From NCBI GenBank assembly GCA_002067855.1, contig MVQS01000326.1:1-6069 (forward strand): a DNA stretch of 6,069 nt. Reading direction: 5' to 3'. The stretch's first letter is position 1. Each line of letters opens with the position of its first letter. Below the pieces are notes generated by a model. It searched no databases. It saw only the letters and a program-made list of their open reading frames with translations, and had not been told where the DNA came from. The DNA comes from Syntrophaceae bacterium PtaB.Bin038 (GTDB lineage Bacteria; Desulfobacterota; Syntrophia; Syntrophales; UBA2192). Shown piece by piece: positions 1-5,630 of the stretch. The translations under genes were made by a program, and so were the position numbers.

Positions 1-220
1 GAAGGACATCGGGGAGTGGTACAAGGTGCTCGAAGGCCTCGGCGCAGAGGGCAAGACCTCCATGTTCCAGGATGTAGAGGCCGGACGGAAGACTGAAGTG
101 GAGATGCTGGCCGGCACGGTGATCGAGCTCGGGAAGCGACACGGCGTGGCGACGCCGGTGAACCGGCGGCTCTTCGACGAGCTGAAGAGGATCGAGGCCG
201 CGTCGGGGGCGGGATCCTGA
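1..220 (+). CDS. Ketopantoate reductase-family protein (PanE/ApbA), C-terminal part only
   Basis: This is the 3' end of a gene that begins before the window; the open frame enters at base 2 and stops with TGA at 218-220, giving 72 residues. The visible part matches the C-terminal helical domain of 2-dehydropantoate 2-reductase (ApbA_C). That enzyme reduces ketopantoate to pantoate with NADPH in the pantothenate/CoA pathway, in the cytosol. The signature is SMFQDVEAGRKTEV followed by a helix ending HGVATPVN. The Ser at bases 59-61 and the Glu at 95-97 are 12 residues apart, as are the substrate-binding Ser244 and catalytic Glu256 of E. coli PanE, so the active-site half seen here looks intact. 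The nucleotide-binding domain lies outside the window. Many bacteria carry several PanE-like paralogues of unknown substrate, so true PanE function is not certain and I leave the symbol blank. The next gene starts 14 bases later, suggesting co-transcription. Confidence 0.88.
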   Translation, partial: KDIGEWYKVLEGLGAEGKTSMFQDVEAGRKTEVEMLAGTVIELGKRHGVATPVNRRLFDELKRIEAASGAGS

Positions 221-221
221 A

Positions 222-227
222 AGGAGG
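222..227 (+). promoter_or_regulatory. Ribosome binding site of the cysteine hydrolase gene
   Basis: AGGAGG lies 7 bases before the ATG at 235, an almost ideal Shine-Dalgarno sequence and spacing. It fixes that start codon and sits in the 14-base gap just after the upstream stop codon. Confidence 0.85.
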
Positions 228-234
228 GGCGCGC

Positions 235-777
235 ATGAAGCGGGCACTGCTGCTGGTGGACATCCAGAACGACTACTTTGCGGGCGGGGCGATGCCGCTG
301 GTGGGGATGGAGGCGGCAGCGGGGAAGGCAAGCTCCCTGCTCCAGTTTTTCCGGGATCGGTCCGAGCCCGTCTTTCACGTCCGCCATCTCTCGAAGCGGG
401 CGGGCGCCGCGTTTTTCATCCCCGGCACGCCGGGGGCGGAGATCCACCCCGCCGTCGAACCGTTGCCCTCGGAGCCGGTCATCACCAAGTACTTTCCGAA
501 CAGCTTCCGTGGCACAAACCTTGAGGGCCTGCTGAGGAAGGAGGACGTGGGGCGCCTCGTCGTCTGCGGCGCAATGTCCCACATGTGCATCGACGCCACG
601 GCGAGGGCGGCCGTCGATCTGGGGTTTGCTTGCACCATCGTCGAGGACGCCTGCGCGACGCGCAACCTCGCCTTCAAGGGGGAATCCGTCCCGGCCTGGG
701 CCGTCCACGGCGCCTTCATGGCGGCCCTGCAGGGGATCTGCGCCGAGGTTGTCTCGACGGGTGACCTTATGAAGTGA
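235..777 (+). CDS. Isochorismatase-family cysteine hydrolase
   Basis: A complete 180-residue protein, a normal length for the single-domain isochorismatase-like hydrolases. These cytosolic enzymes cleave amide or vinyl-ether bonds in small molecules (nicotinamide, ureidoacrylate, N-carbamoylsarcosine, isochorismate). The family's catalytic triad is visible: Asp9 in LLLVDIQNDYF, Lys85 in ITKYFPNSF and nucleophile Cys118 in CGAMSHMCIDATARA. The GAMSHMC stretch also carries the family's usual cis-peptide region before the nucleophile. I do not see the Asp-His-His metal site typical of nicotinamidases, so PncA function is unlikely. The true substrate cannot be read from sequence. The start is well supported by AGGAGG 7 bases upstream. 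The gene follows the PanE-like gene by 14 bases, so the two are probably in one operon and might act on related metabolites; that link is inference. Confidence 0.93.
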   Translation: MKRALLLVDIQNDYFAGGAMPLVGMEAAAGKASSLLQFFRDRSEPVFHVRHLSKRAGAAFFIPGTPGAEIHPAVEPLPSEPVITKYFPNSFRGTNLEGLLRKEDVGRLVVCGAMSHMCIDATARAAVDLGFACTIVEDACATRNLAFKGESVPAWAVHGAFMAALQGICAEVVSTGDLMK

Positions 778-923
778 AAGGAAGGCGGCGGCATCTGCTC
801 GAAAGAGAAGGTGAGAGGGGGAGAACGTTGGAAAGGCCGACAGCAATTTGGCCGGCTCCCGGCTTCTCCGACCTCCTTCCCCTCAAACGCTCTTGCCCTC
901 TGCCTTGCGCCCCGTGCCTGTCC
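778..923. other. Convergent intergenic region
   Basis: A 146-base gap lies between the stop of the plus-strand hydrolase and the stop of the minus-strand nrdJ gene, so two transcripts meet here. It is G-rich early (about 806-822) and pyrimidine-rich later on the plus strand (863-902). I find one short perfect stem (851-863, listed separately) and no hairpin followed by a T-run on either strand. Transcription may end by Rho or by a weak structure. No small gene is supported. Confidence 0.6.
851..863. repeat. Short GC inverted repeat, possible weak terminator stem
   Basis: GCCGG-CTC-CCGGC forms a perfect 5-bp stem with a 3-base loop, 61 bases beyond the nrdJ stop on the minus strand and 74 bases beyond the hydrolase stop on the plus strand. 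Its place between convergent genes fits a terminator. However, neither flank has a clear T-tract, the stem is short, and in GC-rich DNA such stems arise by chance. Confidence 0.3.
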
Positions 924-3053
924 CTAGAACGTGCACGTCCCCGTCACGCATCCGCCGGCGAACTCGGAATCCGCCGCCACGAGGTTCTCCTCGAGGATCA
1001 AGGGCCCCCCGTCGGTCCCGCGGAAGGACAGGACCTGCTCGGCCCGGCTCCCGTATCGGTAGATCGTGATCCCCTTGCACTTGAGCCGGTGTGCCGCGAG
1101 GTAGATGTTGCGCACGTCGTCGATCGTGGACTCCGCGGGCAGGTTGATCGTCTTGGACACCGAGTTGTCGCAGTGTTCCTGGAAGGCGGCCTGGATCCGC
1201 AGGTGCTGCTCGGGCTCCACGTCGAAGGCCGTCACGAAGACCCGCTTGATATCCCGGGGAATCCCCCTGATGCGTCGCAGCGACCCCCAGCGGGCGATCT
1301 CGGCGAGGATCTCCCGCTTGTAGATCCCCCGGGCCCGGGCGACCCTCTCGAAGATCGGGTTGATCTCGAAGAGCCGGGTGCCCGACAGGACGTTTCGCAC
1401 GTAGCTGATGGCGAAGAGCGGCTCGATGCCGCTCGAGCAGCCGGCGATGATGCTGATCGTTCCCGTGGGGGCGACGGTGTTGACCGTGGCGTTCCGGACG
1501 GGGAGGTTCTTCCGCGCGTAGATCGACTGCGCGTAGTTCGGGAAGACACCCCGTTCGCCGGCCAGCCGGGCCGAGGCCTTCAGGGACTCGCGGCGGATGA
1601 AGGCCATGAGCCTCCGGGCGAACAGCTCCGACTCCCGGGAGTTGTAGGGGATCCCCAGGAGGATGAGCATGTCGGCAAAGCCCATGATCCCCAGCCCGAT
1701 CTTGCGGTTGCCGCGGGTGATGGCGCCGATCTCCTCGAGGGGGAAGTTGTTGACCTCGATGACGTCGTCGAGGAAGCGTACGCCCCAGCGGATCGTCTCG
1801 GCCAGCCGCTCCCAGTCGGGCCTGCCGTCCTTCACCATCCGCGCCAGGTTGACGGACCCCAGGTTGCAGCTCTCGTAGGGCAGCAGCGGCAGCTCCCCGC
1901 AGGGGTTGGTGGCCTCGATGCGCCCCAGGGCGGGGGTGGGGTTCCGGCGGTTCACCGTGTCGACGAAGATGAGCCCCGGGTCCCCCGTACGCCAGGCGCC
2001 GTAGACGATGAGATCGAAGATCGTCCGGGCCCTGACCGTCCGGTCCCTTTTCCCCGTGCGGGGGTTGACGAGGTCGAAGGGGCCGTTGCGGCGGACGGCG
2101 TCCATGAATCGGTCCGTGACGGCCACGGAGAGGTTGAAGTTGGCGAAGCGGCCCCGGTCGATCTTGGCCTCGATGAACTCCATGATGTCCGGGTGGTCGC
2201 AGCGGAGAATCCCCATGTTGGCCCCTCGGCGCCGTCCCCCCTGGACGATCACCCCCGTGGCCGCGTCGAAGATGCTCATGAAGGATACAGGCCCCGAGGC
2301 TTCGCCCTTGGTCGTCCTGACGAGGTCCCCCTTGGGCCGAAGGTGCGAAAAGCTGAAGCCCGTGCCCCCGCCGGACTGGTGGATCTTGGCCATGTGGCGA
2401 AGGGCCCCGAAGATCCCGTCGATGGAGTCGTCCACGGGGAGCACGAAGCAGGCCGAGAGCTGGCCCAGCGCCGTGCCCGCGTTCATCAGGGTGGGCGAGT
2501 TGGGCAGAAAGGCCAGATCGCGCATCATGTCGTAGAAGGTTTCCTCGGCCTCGGTGGGCGAGACGGCCGACCGGAAGCCCTTCTCCGCCCCGGCCACGTG
2601 ACGCGCCACGCGGCGGAACATCTCGCCGGGGGTCTCGACGATGTTGCGCCCGTCGTCCTTGGTGAGGTAGCGCTTCTTCAGGACCTCCATGGCGTTGATG
2701 GGGAATTTCAGGTCGTCCCGCAGCCCCAGGGCCGCCTTGGCCTGCCTCATCTCGGCGCGGCGCTCGCGGTAGAGAATGTAGGCCCGCGCGATGGGGCCGT
2801 AGCCGGCCTTCATGAGGCCCTGCTCGACGAGGTCCTGGACGGCCTCGACGCCGGGGGTCGCCTTGCGGTACAGGCGGCTCACGTCGGCTAGCACGGTGTC
2901 GGTCACGGCCTCGGAGACGGCGATCGACCTGAGCCGGTCCTGGAGGACCTCGAAGGCCGCCCGCTCGACGGCGTAGCGGATTTTTTCCTTCTCGAAGGGG
3001 ACGACGGAGCCGTCGCGCTTCCTGATCTTGCGGGGGAGGATGAGTTTAGGCAT
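924..3053 (-). CDS. nrdJ: Adenosylcobalamin-dependent (class II) ribonucleoside-diphosphate reductase
   Basis: A 709-residue enzyme that makes deoxyribonucleotides from ribonucleotides using coenzyme B12 to generate a thiyl radical, independent of oxygen. Residues about 5-95 are an ATP-cone (RKRDGSVVPFEKEKI through ARAYILYRERR), which senses ATP/dATP and sets overall activity. The catalytic barrel follows, with redox Cys202 in LSACFVL, the finger-loop motif NPCGE (Asn383, radical Cys385, Glu387) and second redox Cys396 in YESCNLGS. APTGTISIIAGCSSGIEP (528-545) is the usual phosphate-binding region of NrdJ. The tail ends GCVTGTCTF, with Cys702 and Cys707 as the shuttle pair that re-reduces the active site. 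The frame stays open upstream to base 3668, but that stretch is antisense-free shadow lying inside gap in another frame. The ATG at 3053 gives the expected N-terminus and has AGGGGG 8 bases upstream. No intein is present, though nrdJ is a frequent intein host. It lies 59 bases after gap on the same strand, so co-transcription is plausible. Confidence 0.97.
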   Translation of the reverse strand: MPKLILPRKIRKRDGSVVPFEKEKIRYAVERAAFEVLQDRLRSIAVSEAVTDTVLADVSRLYRKATPGVEAVQDLVEQGLMKAGYGPIARAYILYRERRAEMRQAKAALGLRDDLKFPINAMEVLKKRYLTKDDGRNIVETPGEMFRRVARHVAGAEKGFRSAVSPTEAEETFYDMMRDLAFLPNSPTLMNAGTALGQLSACFVLPVDDSIDGIFGALRHMAKIHQSGGGTGFSFSHLRPKGDLVRTTKGEASGPVSFMSIFDAATGVIVQGGRRRGANMGILRCDHPDIMEFIEAKIDRGRFANFNLSVAVTDRFMDAVRRNGPFDLVNPRTGKRDRTVRARTIFDLIVYGAWRTGDPGLIFVDTVNRRNPTPALGRIEATNPCGELPLLPYESCNLGSVNLARMVKDGRPDWERLAETIRWGVRFLDDVIEVNNFPLEEIGAITRGNRKIGLGIMGFADMLILLGIPYNSRESELFARRLMAFIRRESLKASARLAGERGVFPNYAQSIYARKNLPVRNATVNTVAPTGTISIIAGCSSGIEPLFAISYVRNVLSGTRLFEINPIFERVARARGIYKREILAEIARWGSLRRIRGIPRDIKRVFVTAFDVEPEQHLRIQAAFQEHCDNSVSKTINLPAESTIDDVRNIYLAAHRLKCKGITIYRYGSRAEQVLSFRGTDGGPLILEENLVAADSEFAGGCVTGTCTF

Positions 3054-3061
3054 GCCGATGG

Positions 3062-3067
3062 CCCCCT
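3062..3067 (-). promoter_or_regulatory. Probable ribosome binding site of nrdJ
   Basis: On the minus strand AGGGGG lies 8 bases before the ATG at 3053. It is imperfect, but it supports this ATG over in-frame GTG codons and the long open extension upstream. The rest of the 59-base gap (3054-3112) shows no terminator hairpin, consistent with read-through from the upstream gene. Confidence 0.55.
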
Positions 3068-3112
3068 GGAGCGGTTGTCTCTGCACTGTTTCTTTTCGCC
3101 CTTGACCTTGTT

Positions 3113-4123
3113 TCACAGGCCCCTGCCCGCCACGTAGTCCGCCAGGTCCGCCACGCGGCACGAGTAGCCCCACTCGTTGTCGTACCAGGCCACCACCTTG
3201 GCCATGTTGCCGCGGAAGACCTGGGTGAACTCCATGTCCACGATGGAGGAATGCGCATCGCCCTTGTAATCCATGGATACCAGGGGCTCCTCCTCGCAGG
3301 CCATGATGCCCTTGAGCGGCTTTCGCGACGCCTGCCGCAGGACCTCGTGAAGCTCCTCCGTCGAGGCCGGTTTCCGGAGCTCGGCGGTGAAATCGGCCAC
3401 GGAGACCGTCGGTGTGGGGACGCGAAGGGAGTAGCCGTCGAAACGGCCCTCCAGTTCCGGGATGATCAGGGCCAGCGCCCGGGCCGCCCCCGTCGTCGTC
3501 GGGATGATGTTGCAGCCCGCCGCCCGTGCCCGCCGGAGGTCCTTGTGGGGCAGGTCGAGGATCCGCTGGTCGTTCGTGTAGGAATGCACCGTCGTCATCA
3601 TCCCCTTCTCGATCCCGAAGGCCGCGTGAACGACGCTCACCGGGGGGGCGAGACAGTTCGTCGTGCACGAGGCGTTGGAGACGATGTGGTGCCTCTTCGG
3701 GTTGTATGCGCCGTGGTTGACGCCCATCACGACCGTGATGTCCTCGCCCCTGGCCGGGGCCGAGATGATTACCTTCTTCGCCCCCGCGTCGAGATGAGCC
3801 CGTGCCTTCGCGGCGTCGGTGAAGAGGCCCGTGCTCTCGACGACGATCTCGACCCCCTCTGCGTCCCAGGGGATCTGGGCGGGGTCGCGGAAGGCGAAGC
3901 TCTTGATCGGCCGGCCGTTGATGATGAACCGGTCCCGCCCCTCGACCACGGTCCCCTGGAAGCGCCCGTAGTTGGTGTCGTATTTGAAGAGGTGGGCGTT
4001 GGTCTCCACGTCGAAGAGGTCGTTGACGGCCGCGACCTGGAGCGTGTCCGGATAGCGCTCGAGGATCGCCTTGAGCACCTGACGCCCGATCCGCCCGAAC
4101 CCGTTGATCCCTACCCGTGTCAT
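3113..4123 (-). CDS. gap: Type I glyceraldehyde-3-phosphate dehydrogenase, NAD-dependent
   Basis: A 336-residue protein of normal family length. It interconverts glyceraldehyde-3-phosphate and 1,3-bisphosphoglycerate with NAD in cytosolic glycolysis/gluconeogenesis. The N-terminal Rossmann fold has INGFGRIGR (Gly8, Gly10, Gly13). The catalytic site is the classic ASCTTNC with nucleophile Cys153, and His180 in TTVHSYTNDQ is the base. Asp35 in VNDLFD and the Leu191-Pro192 pair in LDLPHKDLRRARAA match the NAD-preferring (GapA) pattern rather than NADP-type GapB. The C-terminus keeps WYDNEWGYSCRVADL. The start is set by the conserved MTRVGINGFGRIGR N-terminus and by GGGAG 6 bases upstream. The gene is not beside pgk or tpi, its common partners. 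Instead it is followed by nrdJ and preceded, 78 bases away, by a GAF-domain gene on the same strand. Direction of flux in the cell cannot be told from sequence. Confidence 0.97.
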   Translation of the reverse strand: MTRVGINGFGRIGRQVLKAILERYPDTLQVAAVNDLFDVETNAHLFKYDTNYGRFQGTVVEGRDRFIINGRPIKSFAFRDPAQIPWDAEGVEIVVESTGLFTDAAKARAHLDAGAKKVIISAPARGEDITVVMGVNHGAYNPKRHHIVSNASCTTNCLAPPVSVVHAAFGIEKGMMTTVHSYTNDQRILDLPHKDLRRARAAGCNIIPTTTGAARALALIIPELEGRFDGYSLRVPTPTVSVADFTAELRKPASTEELHEVLRQASRKPLKGIMACEEEPLVSMDYKGDAHSSIVDMEFTQVFRGNMAKVVAWYDNEWGYSCRVADLADYVAGRGL

Positions 4124-4129
4124 GTTCTT

Positions 4130-4134
4130 CTCCC
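4130..4134 (-). promoter_or_regulatory. Ribosome binding site of gap
   Basis: On the minus strand GGGAG (continuing AAG) lies 6 bases before the ATG at 4123 and fixes the start. The 78-base gap upstream (4124-4201) has no convincing -35/-10 pair and no clear terminator, so whether gap has its own promoter or is read from the GAF gene is open. Confidence 0.75.
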
Positions 4135-4201
4135 GTGTATGTCTTAAATCTGCGTCCTTGGGGCCTTTTGCCTTAAGCCCTTAGCCTGATGCCGGCCTTT
4201 T

Positions 4202-4765
4202 TCAATTGTCATCGATCCGGTACTTGTGCTCGACGACCAGGTCGAAATTCGTCTTGAGGGCGCTGTACAGGCGGGCGTTGTCCAGGGCGATGGCGCTCAG
4301 GTTGGCGACGGCCTCGAGAAACCGGACCTCCTGCCTGTCGAACTTCCGCTCTTCCCTCGTGTACACCCGGAGCACGCCGATGACCTTCTTTCCCACCTGC
4401 AGGGGGACGACGAGGACGGAGCGGATCTTCTCTTTTTTCGCCTCGGCGTTGTACTGGAACCCCTTGTCCGATTGGGCGTCCCGGACCCAGATCGTCCTGC
4501 CGCCCAGCGCCTTGCGGTCCACGCCGCTTTCGCGGACCAGCACGGGCCCCTTGACGAGGTACCCCTTCGAAAGCCCGCAGGCGGCCCCCATCATCAGGCG
4601 CCTGCCCCGGGCGTCGAGAAGCCGGATCGCGCAGGCCTTCACCCCCATGGCATCCGTCACGCAGCAGGCGATCTTCTCGAGAACCTCCGCCGGCTCGAGG
4701 GAGGCGTTGATCACCTTTGCCACCTCGTAGAGGGCCGTGAAGTAATCCCTTTCCTTGCTCGTCAT
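4202..4765 (-). CDS. Stand-alone GAF-domain protein
   Basis: A 187-residue soluble protein made almost wholly of one GAF domain (about residues 24-165). GAF domains bind small ligands or cofactors, or serve as dimerisation and sensing modules. Family features seen are the N-terminal helix YFTALYEVAKVINASLEP, the strand CAIRLLDARGRRLMMGAA, the core VLVVPLQVGKKVIGVLRVYT (residues 117-136) and the closing helix EVRFLEAVANLSAIALDNARLY. A short charged tail (EHKYRIDDN) follows. There is no kinase, GGDEF, HTH or other output domain, no signal peptide and no membrane segment, so it would have to act through a partner or by ligand binding. Cysteines 34, 35, 45 and 63 are present, but I do not recognise the free-methionine-sulfoxide-reductase pattern. 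AAGGTG 5 bases before the ATG supports the start. It sits between a lipid-transport operon and gap/nrdJ; its ligand and role are unknown. Confidence 0.88.
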   Translation of the reverse strand: MTSKERDYFTALYEVAKVINASLEPAEVLEKIACCVTDAMGVKACAIRLLDARGRRLMMGAACGLSKGYLVKGPVLVRESGVDRKALGGRTIWVRDAQSDKGFQYNAEAKKEKIRSVLVVPLQVGKKVIGVLRVYTREERKFDRQEVRFLEAVANLSAIALDNARLYSALKTNFDLVVEHKYRIDDN

Positions 4766-4867
4766 GGCATCACCTTTTCATGTCTGTGCTCTGTTGGCTG
4801 TCTCCCTGCCTGTCGCCGGCCGGGTAACCGCAAGCCCGTCGCGAACCGTGTACGACGTTGAGAAGGT

Positions 4868-4882
4868 ATGAAGTTGGGAAGC
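4868..4882 (+). repeat. Short interspersed repeat copy, TATGAAGTTGGGAAG
   Basis: On the plus strand this 15-mer matches the minus-strand reading of 5594-5608 (TATGAAGTTAAGAAG) at 13 of 15 positions. It is also an imperfect inverted partner (10 of 13 positions) of the copy at 4925-4937, so the two bracket the palindrome between them. It lies in a non-coding gap, as do the other copies. Confidence 0.55.
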
Positions 4883-4901
4883 TTGGACGGGCCCCGCGGC
4901 T

Positions 4902-4917
4902 CTGGGAATTCCCAGAC
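4902..4917. repeat. Perfect 16-bp palindrome, possible operator or terminator stem
   Basis: TCTGGGAATTCCCAGA is a perfect palindrome. As RNA it would form a 6-bp stem with an AATT loop. It lies 27 bases past the lipoprotein stop and 137 bases before the GAF start, so it could be a 3' end structure of the transporter operon or a dimeric regulator's site. Neither strand has a T-run after it, which argues against a standard intrinsic terminator. Confidence 0.5.
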
Positions 4918-4924
4918 TTCTCCG

Positions 4925-4937
4925 CTTCCTGACTTCC
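4925..4937 (+). repeat. Short interspersed repeat copy, CTTCCTGACTTCC
   Basis: It matches CTTCCTAACTTCC at 5610-5622 at 12 of 13 positions on the same strand. It ends 6 bases before the 3' end of the lipoprotein gene (stop codon 4944-4946), just outside the coding region. Confidence 0.5.
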
Positions 4938-4943
4938 TTCCGT

Positions 4944-5573
4944 TCAGGGAGCCTTCCCGTCCGTCGACTCTCCGACGGCCCTGTGAACGTCCTCCAGGAG
5001 GGCCGCGGAGAATTTCCGCATGGCCCCGCTCATGGCCTCGGCCAGGGCCCGCGCCGACCTCTCCTTCATGGCCTCCTCGACGGCGTAGGTCTTCTGGAAG
5101 ACGACGCGTTGCGTGATCTCCCGCCGCGTCGTATCCAGCAGCGTCACATCGGCGGCCAGGCGCGCCGCGGGCCCCTTGCCCCCGTGGGTCTCCAGGAATT
5201 CGGCCACGGTTCCCGCCAGGACAAACCGCACCTCTCCAGGGTCCTCGGAGCCGAGCACGGCCTTGAAGGCGCCGGAGGCGCGCAGGTCCCTCAGCAGGAA
5301 ATCCGTGACCATGTCGCCCGGCGTCACTCGCCAGCGCTCCCGGCTGTAGGAGCTCATCTCGAAAGGGAAAGACCGGTAGACCATGGCCGTCCCCGCGAAG
5401 GCCCGGGCCGCTGCGAAGGGCTCTACGCGAATCGCGGCGTGCGCCTTCAACCGTTCCGGGGCCGCCGGCGGGGAGTACTCGGGGAGGTAGTGCTTCACCC
5501 CGTAGGCCGACCTCCCGCCCCCGCAACCCATGATGACGATCAATGCCGATAAAATACAAAGAAGCCGTTTCAT
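4944..5573 (-). CDS. ABC-transport auxiliary lipoprotein (PqiC/ABC_trans_aux-like), MCE system partner
   Basis: A 209-residue lipoprotein. Residues 1-16 form a lipoprotein signal peptide (MKRLLCILSALIVIMG) and Cys17 is the lipid-modified residue after the lipobox I-M-G. Gly18, rather than Asp, at the +2 position predicts outer-membrane sorting in Gram-negatives. The mature part resembles the ABC-type transport auxiliary lipoprotein family: KHYLPEY near the N-terminus, AAIRVEPFAAARAFAGTAMV, MVYRSFPFEMSSYSRERW, then MVTDFLLRDLRASGAFKAVL and the strand VRFVLAGTVAEFLE. These proteins work with MCE/MlaD proteins in phospholipid or related lipid transport between the two membranes. The gene directly after the MCE gene, 57 bases away on the same strand, is the classic partner arrangement. 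GGAGGA 3 bases before the ATG sets the start, with slightly tight spacing. The transported substrate cannot be told from sequence. Confidence 0.88.
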   Translation of the reverse strand: MKRLLCILSALIVIMGCGGGRSAYGVKHYLPEYSPPAAPERLKAHAAIRVEPFAAARAFAGTAMVYRSFPFEMSSYSRERWRVTPGDMVTDFLLRDLRASGAFKAVLGSEDPGEVRFVLAGTVAEFLETHGGKGPAARLAADVTLLDTTRREITQRVVFQKTYAVEEAMKERSARALAEAMSGAMRKFSAALLEDVHRAVGESTDGKAP

Positions 5574-5576
5574 TGT

Positions 5577-5582
5577 TCCTCC
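5577..5582 (-). promoter_or_regulatory. Ribosome binding site of the auxiliary lipoprotein gene
   Basis: On the minus strand GGAGGA stands 3 bases before the ATG at 5573. The spacing is short but the motif is strong, and the ATG leads straight into a signal peptide, so the start is secure. Confidence 0.7.
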
Positions 5583-5593
5583 GCCTGTCCGCG

Positions 5594-5622
5594 CTTCTTA
5601 ACTTCATATCTTCCTAACTTCC
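5594..5622 (+). repeat. Two tandem copies of a short intergenic repeat
   Basis: On the plus strand CTTCTTAACTTC (5594-5605) and CTTCCTAACTTCC (5610-5622) repeat with a 16-base period, separated by ATAT. They fill about half of the 57-base gap between the MCE gene and the lipoprotein gene. Related copies lie at 4925-4937 in the same orientation and at 4868-4882 inverted. On the minus, transcribed strand they read as GAAGTTAGGAAG-type purine runs upstream of the ribosome binding site. Confidence 0.6.
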
Positions 5623-5630
5623 GTATTTTG

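Larger units (their letters stand above)
4766..4943. other. Intergenic region between the lipoprotein and GAF genes
   Basis: This 178-base gap is the longest in the window and splits the lipid-transport genes from the GAF/gap/nrdJ group. It should hold the end of the first transcript and perhaps the promoter of the second. I see AAGGTG (minus strand, 4771-4776) as the GAF gene's ribosome binding site, a perfect 16-bp palindrome (4902-4917) and two flanking copies of a short repeat, listed separately. No good sigma-70 promoter pair is evident on the minus strand. Confidence 0.6.

Noticed and set aside
774..2891. A very long plus-strand open frame (705 codons) opposite nrdJ.
   Set aside because: It mirrors the codons of a clearly real nrdJ on the other strand. 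Its translation is a low-complexity string rich in Asp, Gly, Val, Pro and Arg, as GC-rich antisense frames give, with no recognisable domain.
924..3053. Possible intein in nrdJ, a common insertion site.
   Set aside because: The protein is 709 residues and contiguous through the active-site motifs, with no splicing blocks or extra length.
3054..3668. In-frame extension of nrdJ upstream to base 3668, which would give a 914-residue protein.
   Set aside because: The extra 205 residues overlap gap in another frame and have no family similarity. The ATP-cone starts right after the Met at 3053, which has a plausible ribosome binding site.
3251..4147. A plus-strand open frame of 298 codons opposite gap.
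   Set aside because: Same antisense artefact: low-complexity composition and no domain, while the opposite strand encodes an intact GAPDH with all catalytic residues.
4156..4176. Possible hairpin in the gap between the GAF gene and gap (CTTGGGG … CCTTAAG).
   Set aside because: The stem needs two G-T pairs, works only on the plus strand where no gene would end, and lacks a T-run, so it is not a supported terminator.
4770..4781. A three-codon upstream frame (Met-Lys-Arg-stop) on the minus strand overlapping the GAF gene's ribosome binding site.
   Set aside because: It would be a neat leader peptide, but it is only three codons, has no ribosome binding site of its own that I can see, and is easily a chance event.
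4226..4861. A plus-strand open frame of 211 codons opposite the GAF gene.
   Set aside because: Antisense shadow with no domain; the minus-strand GAF protein is convincing.
4762..5607. A minus-strand open frame of 281 codons overlapping the lipoprotein gene and the following gap.
   Set aside because: It is out of frame with the lipoprotein, Gly/Arg-rich and without any recognisable motif; the lipoprotein frame has a signal peptide, lipobox and family motifs.
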